Positions 8,913 through 17,470 of a stretch of DNA of 64,000 nucleotides are shown one piece after another (within the stretch, counting starts at the first letter, position 1; the number at the start of each line of letters is the position of its first letter). Both the position numbers and the translations under genes were made by a program. Origin of the DNA: Pseudomonadales bacterium (GTDB taxonomy: Bacteria; Pseudomonadota; Gammaproteobacteria; Pseudomonadales; Pseudohongiellaceae); the NCBI GenBank assembly GCA_024234395.1, contig JACKOH010000001.1, positions 701,001 to 765,000 of the forward strand, in the 5' to 3' direction. The notes under the pieces are model-generated. The model had not been told where the DNA came from and did not search any database. It was given only the letters and a program-made list of their open reading frames with translations.

Positions 8913-9449
8913 ATGTTACGTTTGAAATATTTTCTGCCGGTGTTGGTTTTCGCAGCGCTTGGCATATTCATGTACATCGGGCTGCATCTCAATTCCAGGG
9001 AGCTGCCCTCGGTACTTATCAACAAGCCGTTGCCGAATTTTCAGTTGGAAGAGGTCCGCACCAACACGCTGGTTAGCAAGGATGATTTGCCGGAAGGTCC
9101 GTTTCTGCTGAATGTGTGGGGCAGTTATTGCCTGCCCTGCCTGGTGGAGCATCCGACCTTCATGCGCCTGTCTGAGGATGGTGTAATCCCTATTGTCGGT
9201 ATCAACTACAAGGATCGGCAGGGGGCGGCCCAGGACTGGCTGGATACCAATGGTAATCCTTTCCAGTTCAGCGTCATGGACGAAGATGGCCGGTTGGGTA
9301 TCGATCTTGGCGTTTATGGGGCACCGGAAACCTTTCTCATAGATAAGAACGGCCTCATCCGTTATCGCCACGTCAGTGTTCTGGACGAACAGGCCTGGCA
9401 GGAAATTTTTGTACCTGCCATCGAAGAATTGCAGCGCGAGGAGTCCTGA
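8913..9449 (+). CDS. ccmG: Thiol:disulfide interchange protein CcmG/DsbE
   Basis: Membrane-anchored thioredoxin-like protein that keeps the apocytochrome CXXCH cysteines or CcmH reduced. The 178-residue product has an N-terminal anchor (about residues 7-26), a thioredoxin fold, and the cis-proline segment GAPETFLID typical of CcmG. The active site is C73-L-P-C76 in the context NVWGSYCLPC, where most CcmG proteins have CPTC or CPxC preceded by WASW or WATW. The start is the ATG at 8913 with GAGG about 10 bases upstream; an in-frame TTG at 8907 is possible. The gene abuts ccmH. Confidence 0.95.
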   Translation: MLRLKYFLPVLVFAALGIFMYIGLHLNSRELPSVLINKPLPNFQLEEVRTNTLVSKDDLPEGPFLLNVWGSYCLPCLVEHPTFMRLSEDGVIPIVGINYKDRQGAAQDWLDTNGNPFQFSVMDEDGRLGIDLGVYGAPETFLIDKNGLIRYRHVSVLDEQAWQEIFVPAIEELQREES

Positions 9450-9917
9450 GTGTCACGGCTGATCATGATACTGATTCTGGGTCTCGCTTCGCTGGGACCG
9501 ATCGTTCCCGTGTACGCGCAGGTGGATACCTTCGAGTTCGATACCGCCGAGCAGCAACAGCGGTTTCGACGTCTCTCTGACGAATTTCGATGTCCGATGT
9601 GCCAGAATACCAGCCTGACCGGGTCCACCGGGGGGGTGGCGGAGGATCTGCGTCGTGAAATACACCGTATGATCATGGATGACTGGACCGATGAGCAGAT
9701 CGAGCAGTTCATGTTCGATCGTTACGGCGATTTTATTTTTTACCGGCCCCGGTTGCGGGCAGAGACAGTGCTGCTCTGGTTCGGACCGCTGATTTTCCTG
9801 GTGGTTGGGGGGCTGGTGATTTTCAACATCGTCAGAAAGTCCAGAGCCGCGTCTGCCGAAACCCTGAGTGAAGAGGAGCAAAGGCAGCTTAACGAGCTGC
9901 TCGATCGCAAATCGTGA
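9450..9917 (+). CDS. ccmH: Cytochrome c maturation protein CcmH (CcmL-type thiol-reductase)
   Basis: Membrane-anchored periplasmic protein that handles apocytochrome thiols in the CcmFHI ligase. The 155-residue product has a signal peptide (to about residue 23), the motif FRCPMCQNTSL with C48 and C51, and a C-terminal membrane helix (about residues 107-127). The family form is LRCxxCQNQ, so this is a mild variant. The start is a GTG directly after the ccmG stop, suggesting translational coupling. The CcmI-like TPR function is on the separate downstream gene, as in Pseudomonas and unlike the fused E. coli CcmH. Confidence 0.95.
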   Translation: MSRLIMILILGLASLGPIVPVYAQVDTFEFDTAEQQQRFRRLSDEFRCPMCQNTSLTGSTGGVAEDLRREIHRMIMDDWTDEQIEQFMFDRYGDFIFYRPRLRAETVLLWFGPLIFLVVGGLVIFNIVRKSRAASAETLSEEEQRQLNELLDRKS

Positions 9918-9965
9918 TTCCTCACAACAATAACCTGCAACAATAACCTGCGTTAGGAAATATTC

Positions 9966-11237
9966 TTGTTCTGGATAATCAGTATCGTCCTTCTGGTCCT
10001 GGCCGCCCTGTTTGTGCTGTTCCCACTCTGGAAACACTATCGACCGGAGTCCGGTAGCGGGCAGATTCGAACCGAAACCAATCTGGGTATTTTCGAGGAG
10101 CGCCAGAACGAGCTGCAGCTCGAACTGGATAATGGCAGTCTGGATCAGAGTCAGTATGAGGCGCTGTTACTGGAGCTGAAGAAGTCGCTGCTTTTTGATA
10201 CGGCCAATCTGGATTCCGGGACTGGCAAGAAGCCGGCTGGGAAATCGTCCGCTACCGGCAACAGTAACCCTAACGAGACCCTAAGCAAGTTCATACCGGT
10301 ACTGCTGGTGGTGTTGATCCCGCTGGTTGCCTACCTGATGTATGACCGCTGGGGCTATCTAGATGACGTCCGGCTGATGGAACTCTATGAGCAGTCGCTG
10401 GCCAGCGACAAGAGTGAAGATGAAGCGCTGCATCTTGCCAGCCAGTTGATCGCAGCTACTGAAAAGGACGACACCAATCCCTGGGCCTTTTATTTTCTGG
10501 GTCGAAACTTCACCGACCTGGGAATTTTCGAAGGGGCGGAACGAGCGTTCCGGGATGCCGCCGACCGCATGCCGGAGGGTCCGGACAAGGCAGCGACACT
10601 GGGGCTGCTGGCGCAGATCAAGTACGTTCAGGCAGGATATGAGCTCAACGATGAGGTGCTGGCTCTGGTCGAGCAGGCCCGTTCCATCAACCCCTCGGAA
10701 AACGCTTCTCTGCAATTGCTGTCTATCGATGCCGAGGCGCAGGGCGACCTGCATGCGGCCATCAGATACTGGCGACTGATGATCCAGGCCAACCCGAATT
10801 CAGCGCAGGCGCAACAATTACGGGAGCGCATTGCTTCGGCGCAACAGCAGTTGGCAGACGCGGGAGATGCAGGCGCTGCTGCGGGTCCGCGTATCGAAGT
10901 TTCTGTGGCCCTGGAACCGGGACTGGAAATGCCATCCGGGATGCGTGTTTTCGTGGCGGCGCGCAATGCCGATCAGGAAGGGGCGCCACCGCTGGCTGCC
11001 ATCAGCCTGGTGGTGGACGATCTGCCGGCAACGGTAACACTGGATGACGATCTGGCGCTTACACCGGCCTTTAATCTGTCCTCGGCCGACCGGATTTATG
11101 TTACGGCGACCGTATCGCGAACCGGGTCCGCCACCGTTCAGCCCGGCGATTACCGGACCGTTTCCGAGAGCTTCGATCTCGACGGGGAAACTGACAGCGT
11201 GAATCTGGAGATCAGTCTCAGCGACGTAGTACGCTGA
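9966..11237 (+). CDS. ccmI: Cytochrome c maturation TPR protein CcmI/CycH
   Basis: Chaperone that binds the C-terminus of apocytochromes and delivers them to CcmFH. The 423-residue product starts at a TTG (9966) with AGGAA 6-7 bases upstream; translation gives FWIISIVLLVLAALFVLFPL, the expected first membrane helix. A second helix (about residues 108-123) follows, then TPR-type repeats (about residues 135-300) and a C-terminal beta-rich periplasmic domain starting near RIEVSVALEPG. This two-helix plus TPR plus CcmI-C layout is the Pseudomonas type. It is the last gene of the ccm operon. Confidence 0.93.
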   Translation: MFWIISIVLLVLAALFVLFPLWKHYRPESGSGQIRTETNLGIFEERQNELQLELDNGSLDQSQYEALLLELKKSLLFDTANLDSGTGKKPAGKSSATGNSNPNETLSKFIPVLLVVLIPLVAYLMYDRWGYLDDVRLMELYEQSLASDKSEDEALHLASQLIAATEKDDTNPWAFYFLGRNFTDLGIFEGAERAFRDAADRMPEGPDKAATLGLLAQIKYVQAGYELNDEVLALVEQARSINPSENASLQLLSIDAEAQGDLHAAIRYWRLMIQANPNSAQAQQLRERIASAQQQLADAGDAGAAAGPRIEVSVALEPGLEMPSGMRVFVAARNADQEGAPPLAAISLVVDDLPATVTLDDDLALTPAFNLSSADRIYVTATVSRTGSATVQPGDYRTVSESFDLDGETDSVNLEISLSDVVR

Positions 11238-11283
11238 CTCCCGCACGCGAACGCTATAACGGAGCGCATCGGAACCGGCGGAC

Positions 11284-11919
11284 ATGACCCTGTCGCAATT
11301 CCTGACCATTGCCATCGCGCATCTGTTTGCGGTGGCCTCACCCGGGCCTGATTTTGCCGTCGTGTTCCGCCATGCCATCGCATATGGCCGGGCCGCAGGA
11401 CAGTGGACCAGTGCCGGCGTGGCCCTGGGTATTCTGTTACATGTCAGCTACAGCGTGCTGGGAGTCGGTTTCCTGCTGTCCAGTTCACCGCGACTGTTTC
11501 AGTTTGCGAAGATCGGCGCCGCAGTCTACCTAGTCTGGCTGGGGTACCGGTCTCTTCGCTCGGCACTGAAACGCCTGGTACCCGCTTCCCGACCTGCCGA
11601 TGAGCCCGGTGTTGGAAGGTGGCAGTGGCTGTTTACGGGTTTTCTCACCAATGGCCTGAATCCGAAGGTAACGCTGTTTTTTCTGGCCCTGTTTTCGGTG
11701 GTTATCGATAGTGATACGCCGCTGCACTTCCAGATTCTGGTTGGCCTGTATCTGTCGCTGGCAACTTTTGCCTGGTTTGCGATGTTGTCCATGGTAATGG
11801 GGATCGGCACGGTTCGCGGTCTGTTACTGCGGGCAGGCACCTGGTTTGAAGGCGCCATGGGTGTGATTCTTATGGCTCTCGGTGTACGCCTTGCCTTCTC
11901 AATCCCGGCCTTGCCCTGA
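11284..11919 (+). CDS. LysE/RhtB family amino acid exporter
   Basis: Six-helix inner membrane exporter of the LysE/RhtB superfamily, which pumps out amino acids such as threonine, homoserine or lysine. The 211-residue product has the family start (FAVASPGPDFAVVFRHA), the G-x-A-x-G segment in helix 2 and the N-P-K motif (GLNPKVTLFF) in the middle. The substrate cannot be assigned. It follows ccmI by 46 bp on the same strand, possibly read through, but has no functional link to cytochrome assembly. Confidence 0.9.
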   Translation: MTLSQFLTIAIAHLFAVASPGPDFAVVFRHAIAYGRAAGQWTSAGVALGILLHVSYSVLGVGFLLSSSPRLFQFAKIGAAVYLVWLGYRSLRSALKRLVPASRPADEPGVGRWQWLFTGFLTNGLNPKVTLFFLALFSVVIDSDTPLHFQILVGLYLSLATFAWFAMLSMVMGIGTVRGLLLRAGTWFEGAMGVILMALGVRLAFSIPALP

Positions 11920-12067
11920 GCCGTGCAGGAGACGGGCGGTCGAATTTTTTGGCCGGTTATGGGCTTGTTGGAGTGGTTTTTCTGCTAAGATGGTGAGTCA
12001 TCCGGTCAATCCTGTGCGTTTTCAAGGCTGGATCGGATGACCCAGCGATCGATGAATTTATTGGACT

Positions 12068-12107
12068 AACAGGCTGCTAATAGATTATCAGATCAACAGG
12101 TTGCTAA
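12068..12107. repeat. Two short AACAGG-TGCTAA direct repeats upstream of moaA
   Basis: The sequence AACAGGCTGCTAA occurs at 12068-12080 and a near copy, CAACAGGTTGCTAA, at 12094-12107. Both equal the outer end of the 135-bp palindromic repeat described at 35776-35910, so they may be fragments of that family. They lie in the leader region of moaA; no molybdenum-cofactor riboswitch could be recognised by eye. Confidence 0.5.
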
Positions 12108-12148
12108 ATTAACAAGCTGAGACGTAAAGCCTGAACAGCAGATTCATC

Positions 12149-13150
12149 ATGGCCGGATTACCAGACCAGTTAATCGACAAGTTCGGACGGCGTATCGACT
12201 ACATCCGCCTGTCGGTCACGGACCGTTGCGATTTTCGCTGCGTCTATTGCATGACCGAGGATATGAAGTTCCTGCCCCGCAGCCAGGTTTTGTCACTGGA
12301 GGAGTTGGAGCAGGTTGCCCGGGCGTTCGTGGAACTGGGCGTGAAGAAGATTCGTATCACCGGTGGTGAGCCGATGGTACGCAATAACATCATGGCCCTG
12401 TTACGTGAAATAGGCAGCTTTCCCCAGTTACAGGAGTTGTTGCTGACCACTAATGGCGCGCAACTGACCCGTTATGCGAAACCACTGCGGGAAGCAGGGG
12501 TGAGCCGGATCAATATCAGCATCGACAGTCTGCGCCCGGATCGTTTTGAGCGCATTTCCAGAGTCGGTAAACTGGATCGTGTGATTGCCGGTATCGATGC
12601 CTCCATTGCCGCTGGATTCGAACGTATCCGCCTCAATTCGGTGATTATGAAAGGGTACAACGAGGATGAAGTCCTGGACCTGGTGGAATTTGCCATGGAC
12701 CGGGATGTCGATATTGCTTTCATCGAGGAAATGCCTCTGGGCCGGCCTTCCGATCACGAGCGGGAAGAGACACTTTGCACCAACGACTGGGTCAGGGAGG
12801 TAATCGAACAGCGTTATCCGCTGATCCCGACTGCCAGCCGCACCGCCGGGCCATCCAAATACTGGCAGCTGAACGGCCGGGCAAACCGGATCGGTTTTAT
12901 CTCCCCGGTCAGTCACAATTTCTGTGCCGACTGCAATCGGGTACGGGTCACCGTGGAAGGGCGCCTGCTGTTGTGCCTGGGCAATGAACACTCGGTCGAT
13001 CTGCGCGCGATCCTGCGCGATCCCGCCAGGTCTTTTCAGGATCTCAAACAGGCCATTGTCGATGCCATGGACATCAAGCCGGAGCGTCATTACTTTTACG
13101 ACGAGGATTACGCTCAACCGGTCAGATTGATGAACATGACCGGCGGCTGA
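12149..13150 (+). CDS. moaA: GTP 3',8-cyclase MoaA
   Basis: Radical SAM enzyme that, with MoaC, converts GTP to the first molybdopterin precursor. The 333-residue protein has the SAM-binding cluster motif C27-x3-C31-x2-C34, the GGEP segment (RITGGEPMV), and the C-terminal substrate-binding cluster C259-x2-C262-x13-C276. It ends in the conserved Gly-Gly tail. moaB follows 25 bp downstream; moaC, moaD and moaE are not in the window and must be elsewhere. Confidence 0.97.
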   Translation: MAGLPDQLIDKFGRRIDYIRLSVTDRCDFRCVYCMTEDMKFLPRSQVLSLEELEQVARAFVELGVKKIRITGGEPMVRNNIMALLREIGSFPQLQELLLTTNGAQLTRYAKPLREAGVSRINISIDSLRPDRFERISRVGKLDRVIAGIDASIAAGFERIRLNSVIMKGYNEDEVLDLVEFAMDRDVDIAFIEEMPLGRPSDHEREETLCTNDWVREVIEQRYPLIPTASRTAGPSKYWQLNGRANRIGFISPVSHNFCADCNRVRVTVEGRLLLCLGNEHSVDLRAILRDPARSFQDLKQAIVDAMDIKPERHYFYDEDYAQPVRLMNMTGG

Positions 13151-13175
13151 TCCGATACGCGAAGCTGTTTTCCCA

Positions 13176-13679
13176 ATGGTTGCCCAACCCCTCAACATCC
13201 AGGTGATCACCGTCTCCGATACGCGGACCGAAGAGACCGACCGGTCCGGTGCGGTGCTGGTGGAAAAACTGCAGCAGGCCGGACATCAGCTGCTGGGCAA
13301 AGTCATCATTCCGGACGATGTCTATCAGCTCAGGGCCGCGGTATCGGTGGGAATCGCCGACCCGCAAACCCAGGTCATTCTGATGACCGGGGGTACCGGA
13401 TTCACCGCTCGTGACAATACGCAGCGGGCTGTCGAGCCCTTGCTGGAGGTGCGAATCGACGGCTTCGGGGAATTGTTCCGTCACCTGTCCTTCGATGAGA
13501 TCGGAACCTCGACCATTCAATCCCGCGCCTTCGCCGGGCTGAGTAACGGCACCATAGTCTTTTGCGTACCTGGTTCTCCTGGGGCCTGCCAGACAGCCTG
13601 GGACCGGATCATTGCGGAGCAACTGGACAGCGCGCACCGCCCCTGCAACTTTGTCGACAAACTTAAATCACTGAGCTGA
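13176..13679 (+). CDS. moaB: Molybdenum cofactor biosynthesis protein MoaB
   Basis: MogA/MoaB-fold protein that adenylylates molybdopterin, or assists in that step. The 167-residue product has the start NIQVITVSDTRTEETDRSG, the MTGGTGFTARD nucleotide-binding loop, and the PGSPGAC segment. It lies 25 bp after moaA and is almost certainly cotranscribed. Whether it is catalytically a MogA-type adenylyltransferase cannot be decided by eye. Confidence 0.94.
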   Translation: MVAQPLNIQVITVSDTRTEETDRSGAVLVEKLQQAGHQLLGKVIIPDDVYQLRAAVSVGIADPQTQVILMTGGTGFTARDNTQRAVEPLLEVRIDGFGELFRHLSFDEIGTSTIQSRAFAGLSNGTIVFCVPGSPGACQTAWDRIIAEQLDSAHRPCNFVDKLKSLS

Positions 13680-14246
13680 AAATCCGTGGCAATACGGTTA
13701 GCGGGAATTGCCTGGGGATGTGACAGAAACAGAAGGCGGGGGCTGGAAAATGCCAGCCGGTATGGGCCTCGCAACAGGAAATTCAGCTTCCCTGGCAGGC
13801 TACCGGCTGGTTAACGGGGGTTGAAGGACTGTAATCCATTCATGCTCTCCTTCCAGCATTAGACTCCTTACGGAGCGGCATACATGATCAGGGCCGGAAT
13901 AGCGACCGCACTGACAACTATGGCAGCACTGATCGCGACGGCCTGGATGGTCGGCCATGCTTTTACCAGTACTCTACTCACCTGTCTGACTCCTCTGATT
14001 GATTGAAAATTGATTGAAACCTGATTGAACACGGGTAATGCGTTGAATTACTCCGATCTCGGAAAATTCGTGGCAAGTCTAGCACAAAAATGGGGATTAA
14101 GGTAACAAACGGGGCATATGTGTAACTCAAAGTAACAAATATGTGCACTGAGTCACGGCAAACCGATGCCCGATCGGTTTTTTGCCTGAAACCGGCAAGC
14201 TGGGTACACTGGCGGTTTTTGCCGATTGGCCCGGGAGGACAACCCT
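13680..14246. other. Intergenic region between moaB and xthA
   Basis: About 570 bp. A perfect 10-bp inverted repeat (CCAGCCGGTA at 13753-13762, TACCGGCTGG at 13801-13810) may form a hairpin after moaB. A short possible gene (13884-14006) is listed separately. Three close TTGATTGA-like repeats occur at 13998-14025. The rest, to the xthA ribosome site, is AT-rich with no clear gene. Confidence 0.5.
13884..14006 (+). CDS. Possible 40-residue membrane peptide
   Basis: Small open frame ATG-ATC-AGG... of 40 codons ending in TGA, with GGAG eight bases before the ATG. The product begins MIRAGIATALTTMAALIATAWM and would form one hydrophobic helix (about residues 3-23). It was found by reading the gap and has no recognised family. 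The good ribosome site and hydrophobic content favour it. The lack of any known relative and the short length argue against confidence. Confidence 0.3.
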   Translation: MIRAGIATALTTMAALIATAWMVGHAFTSTLLTCLTPLID

Positions 14247-15020
14247 GTGCGGGTAATGACATTCAATTGCAATGGAATCCGGGCGGCGGCCCGCAAAGGG
14301 TTCTTTGACTGGCTGGCGACGCTTGACGTGGACCTTGTGTGTCTGCAGGAGACCAAAGCTCAGGAGCACCAGTTGGAAGATGCACTCTACTATCCGGAAG
14401 GTTTCCACTGCTATTACTTCGACGCCGAAAAAAAAGGCTATGCCGGGACGGCACTGTATTGCCGCAAGGAACCGGACCGCATCAAACAGGGGTTGGGTTG
14501 GCCGATGGCGGACAGCGAAGGTCGCTATATTCAAGCCGACTACGGCAGTCTCAGTATCGCTTCACTATACCTGCCTTCGGGGTCGGCCGGTCCGGAACGT
14601 CAGGCCAGGAAAATGGATTTTATGGACCGCTATATGAAGTTCATGAAAAAACTGCGCAAGGACAACCGTGACTACATCATTTGTGGAGACTGGAATATCT
14701 GCCATAAGGAAATTGATTTGAAAAACTGGCGGTCGAATCAGAAGAATTCCGGTTTTCTCCCGGAAGAACGACAGTGGCTGGATCAACTGTACGACAAGTT
14801 CGGTTTCATCGACGCTTTCCGGCTTGTGAATCAGGAGCCGGAGCAGTACAGCTGGTGGTCAAACCGCGGCAATGCCCGGGCCAACAACGTCGGATGGCGA
14901 CTGGATTATCAGGTGATCACACCCGGGCTAAAGGACAAGGTCGTAAAGACGGAGATTTATACTGGTGAAAATTTTTCCGACCATGCTCCGGTTATCCTGG
15001 ATTACGAGATAACGTTATGA
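14247..15020 (+). CDS. xthA: Exodeoxyribonuclease III
   Basis: AP endonuclease and 3'-5' exonuclease of base excision repair. The 257-residue product starts at a GTG (14247, VRVMTFNCNGIRAAARKGFF) with GGGAGGAC eight bases upstream; an in-frame TTG at 14226 lacks such a site. Key motifs are intact: NCNGIRAA, CLQETKAQ (metal-binding Glu), the Tyr/Asp region SLYLPSG, GDWNICH, and the terminal SDHAPV with catalytic Asp-His. Its stop overlaps the next gene by four bases. Confidence 0.96.
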   Translation: MRVMTFNCNGIRAAARKGFFDWLATLDVDLVCLQETKAQEHQLEDALYYPEGFHCYYFDAEKKGYAGTALYCRKEPDRIKQGLGWPMADSEGRYIQADYGSLSIASLYLPSGSAGPERQARKMDFMDRYMKFMKKLRKDNRDYIICGDWNICHKEIDLKNWRSNQKNSGFLPEERQWLDQLYDKFGFIDAFRLVNQEPEQYSWWSNRGNARANNVGWRLDYQVITPGLKDKVVKTEIYTGENFSDHAPVILDYEITL

Positions 15021-15619
15021 ACAAGCAGATCAAGTCATTGCTGTTGTGCGCAGCGGTCCTTCTGGTGGTGCCGTTATTTGCCGGGGCTCAACCCCTGATG
15101 GCGGTTATCGATACCGATCGGGGGGTGATGGAGGTAGAGCTGAATGAACGGGCTGCACCTACCACTGTAGCCAGTTTCGTCAACCTGGCTCTGCGGGGGT
15201 TTTACGACGGACTGACTTTCCACCGCGTGGAGCGCAATTTCATGGTCCAGGGCGGTGATCCACTGGGTAACGGCACTGGGGGTCCCGGTTATCGCTTCCG
15301 CGGCGAAACCATTCTCCATCACAATCGTGCCGGTATTGTGTCGATGGCCAATTCCGGGCCGGGCACCGACGGCAGCCAGTTCTTCGTTACCCACGTGGCG
15401 ACCCCACACCTGGACGGGCTGCATTCGGTTTTCGGTCGGGTGACTTCGGGGCTGGATACGGTTTACGCCATTCGCCGCGGTGATGTCATCAACAGTATCA
15501 CCATCGTCGGTGACCCGATGCCGCTACTGGAAAGAAAGCGTGAGCAACTGGCCGAATGGAATGCGGTACTCGATGCGAATTTTCCTGATCTGAAACCTGC
15601 CCCACTGAGTGGCGATTGA
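15017..15619 (+). CDS. Secreted peptidyl-prolyl cis-trans isomerase, cyclophilin type
   Basis: Cyclophilin that isomerises proline bonds, here in the periplasm. The 200-residue product has a signal peptide (residues 1-24, cleavage near FAGA-QP) and the core motifs FHRVERNFMVQGGD, GTDGSQFFVT and HLDGLHSVFGRV. A C-terminal tail of about 30 residues after the cyclophilin fold is unusual but not recognisable. It overlaps xthA by ATGA, so the two are translated together. A second exported cyclophilin is encoded at 42569-43129. Confidence 0.92.
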   Translation: MNKQIKSLLLCAAVLLVVPLFAGAQPLMAVIDTDRGVMEVELNERAAPTTVASFVNLALRGFYDGLTFHRVERNFMVQGGDPLGNGTGGPGYRFRGETILHHNRAGIVSMANSGPGTDGSQFFVTHVATPHLDGLHSVFGRVTSGLDTVYAIRRGDVINSITIVGDPMPLLERKREQLAEWNAVLDANFPDLKPAPLSGD

Positions 15620-15630
15620 CGCCGTGCCCA

Positions 15631-15930
15631 TCAGGGCAACACCAGTTTGAATGGCTTGACGGTTACTTTCCTGTATACCCCAGCCGCAACATAGGGGTCG
15701 TCGTTGGCCCAGGCCTTGGCCTGCTCCAGGCTGTCGAATTCGGCGATAATCAGGCTGCCGGTAAAACCCGCCTCACCTGGATCCTCGTGGTCGATTGCCG
15801 GGTGTGGACCGGCCGCCAGGATCCTCTTCTGCGCGACCATCTGCTTGAGGCGTTTAAGGTGTGCTTCCCGCACTCCCTGGCGCTTATGGAGGCTGTCTTT
15901 GACGTCTTCGCTGATGATTGCATAGTACAT
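15631..15930 (-). CDS. yciI: YciI-like protein
   Basis: Small ferredoxin-like-fold protein of the YCII family; its reaction is not established in general. The 99-residue product starts MYYAIISEDVKDSLHKR and contains the conserved His/Asp pair region (AAGPHPAIDHED, then AWANDDPYVAAGVY) seen in the family. It lies next to yciB/ispZ on the same strand, as in many gammaproteobacteria, with yciO divergent. Confidence 0.92.
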   Translation of the reverse strand: MYYAIISEDVKDSLHKRQGVREAHLKRLKQMVAQKRILAAGPHPAIDHEDPGEAGFTGSLIIAEFDSLEQAKAWANDDPYVAAGVYRKVTVKPFKLVLP

Positions 15931-15998
15931 GGAAAATCCTTACGGCAAGCAGGCGGATAACAGGGTACCGGGTTATCCCGGGCCGCTCGTTCACGCAC

Positions 15999-16604
15999 TC
16001 AGGAGGGCGGCCCGGAATCGGAACTTTCCTGTTCCGGAACTTCGATATAGCGGGACAGATAGGGCATCTGCGCGAACACGAACAGAAAAGTGATAATCAG
16101 GTTGCCCCATACCTTGAAATTGATCCACATGGCTTCAGAGAGCATGAAGGCGACCGCCAGATTCACTGCGCCAAGAATGGTGAAAAATACGATCCAGACA
16201 GTATTGAGCGTATTCCAGACTTCGCGGGGTGCCGGTACGCTCTGTCCCAGCATGTGTTCGATGGCCGACTTTTCGCTGACAAACCGGGAACCCAGGAAGG
16301 CGATAGCGAAGACCCAGTTGGCGACAGGTGCCTTCCATTTCAGGAAGTCGGTGTTACGAAAATAAATCGTGGGTATGCAGGCCAGTACCACCACGATCAG
16401 GGTAATTAACTGAAATTTGTCCAGCCGTCGCTGGGTTAGGAAGATGCCGCCATACACCAGAATGGAGGTCAGCAGCAGGAATTCGGCTGCACTGTAAATT
16501 CCCCCCAGGGTGTAATCGAAACCGGCGATGTTGATGACCCGTTCGTCCAGAGTCCAGATGATGAAGAAGACGGCCAGGGGGATGTAGTCGAGAAATTGTT
16601 TCAT
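15999..16604 (-). CDS. yciB: Inner membrane septation protein A (YciB/IspZ)
   Basis: Membrane protein linked to cell-envelope synthesis and division. The 201-residue product begins MKQFLDYIPLAVFFI, the standard start; the longer upstream frame is not family-like. Five hydrophobic segments are visible, with the conserved WKAPVANWVFAIAFLGSRF and NTVWIVFFTILGAVNLAVAF. The normal length is about 180-200. It is probably cotranscribed with yciI and divergent from yciO. Confidence 0.94.
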   Translation of the reverse strand: MKQFLDYIPLAVFFIIWTLDERVINIAGFDYTLGGIYSAAEFLLLTSILVYGGIFLTQRRLDKFQLITLIVVVLACIPTIYFRNTDFLKWKAPVANWVFAIAFLGSRFVSEKSAIEHMLGQSVPAPREVWNTLNTVWIVFFTILGAVNLAVAFMLSEAMWINFKVWGNLIITFLFVFAQMPYLSRYIEVPEQESSDSGPPS

Positions 16605-16808
16605 AGGTTCTTTCCGGCCGATCACGGGACTGGCCGACCACAGTGGCATTCAGCGATCATTATACGCCGGTTTGGACGGATACCAAAAAGTGTCTATTTT
16701 TGTACGCGCATGTAATAAAATCCCCGGCTTCGCCCGACTGCAGGGCAGGCCGGGTCGTAATGCCGGTACTGCGACTGATACCGGGCCGATCGGCTAACGA
16801 GTGTGGAA

Positions 16809-17429
16809 ATGGCTGAATACATTCAGGTACATCCGGACAATCCGGAACCGCGTCGAATCAAGCAGGCTGTCCAGGTGCTGATGGAAGGTGGGGTGATCGT
16901 CTACCCTACCGATTCCACTTACGCACTGGGCTGTCACCTGGGTGATAAGGCGGCGCTGGAGAGAATCCGCCGGATCCGCAAGCTGGATGACAAACACAAC
17001 TTCACCCTGGTGTGTGAAGATCTTTCATCACTGGCCAGTTACGCCAAGGTGAATAACGCTGCCTACCGGATTCTCAAAGCCTATACGCCGGGTCCTTATA
17101 CCTTTATTCTCAAGGCAACACCTGAAGTGCCGCGCCGGCTGATGCATCCCAAGCGCAAGACCATCGGTTTGCGAGTGCCGGATAATCCGGTGGCTCAGGC
17201 ATTGTTGCAGGCCATGGGTGAGCCCATCATGAGTACCAGTCTGATCCTCCCGGATGGCGACGGGCAGCTGACAGACCCCCATGACATCCGCCTCAAACTG
17301 GGTAAGCAGGTCGATCTTATAATCGATTCCGGAACCTGTGGACTGGAGCCGACCACCATGATCGACCTGGTGGAAGGAATTCCCGAGGTGATCAGGGAGG
17401 GGAAAGGCGATGCCGAACCATTCAGATAA
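16809..17429 (+). CDS. yciO: YrdC/Sua5-family protein, YciO subgroup
   Basis: Member of the L-threonylcarbamoyladenylate synthase fold family. The 206-residue product starts MAEYIQVHPDNPEPRRI (ATG 16809; a GTG six bases upstream is also in frame). It carries the nucleotide-binding region VIVYPTDSTYALGC and KRKTIGLRVPDNPVAQ. The HPDNP start and length place it with YciO rather than with the essential tRNA enzyme TsaC, so its own substrate is uncertain. It is followed 41 bp later by trpS. Confidence 0.9.
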   Translation: MAEYIQVHPDNPEPRRIKQAVQVLMEGGVIVYPTDSTYALGCHLGDKAALERIRRIRKLDDKHNFTLVCEDLSSLASYAKVNNAAYRILKAYTPGPYTFILKATPEVPRRLMHPKRKTIGLRVPDNPVAQALLQAMGEPIMSTSLILPDGDGQLTDPHDIRLKLGKQVDLIIDSGTCGLEPTTMIDLVEGIPEVIREGKGDAEPFR

Positions 17430-17470
17430 ATCAGCCGGGTTAAGTTTAATAAGGAAGACAGGAGAGTAAG

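Noticed and set aside
11920..12148. Possible molybdenum-cofactor riboswitch before moaA
   Set aside because: The leader is long enough but I could not identify the conserved motif elements; only repeat fragments were certain.
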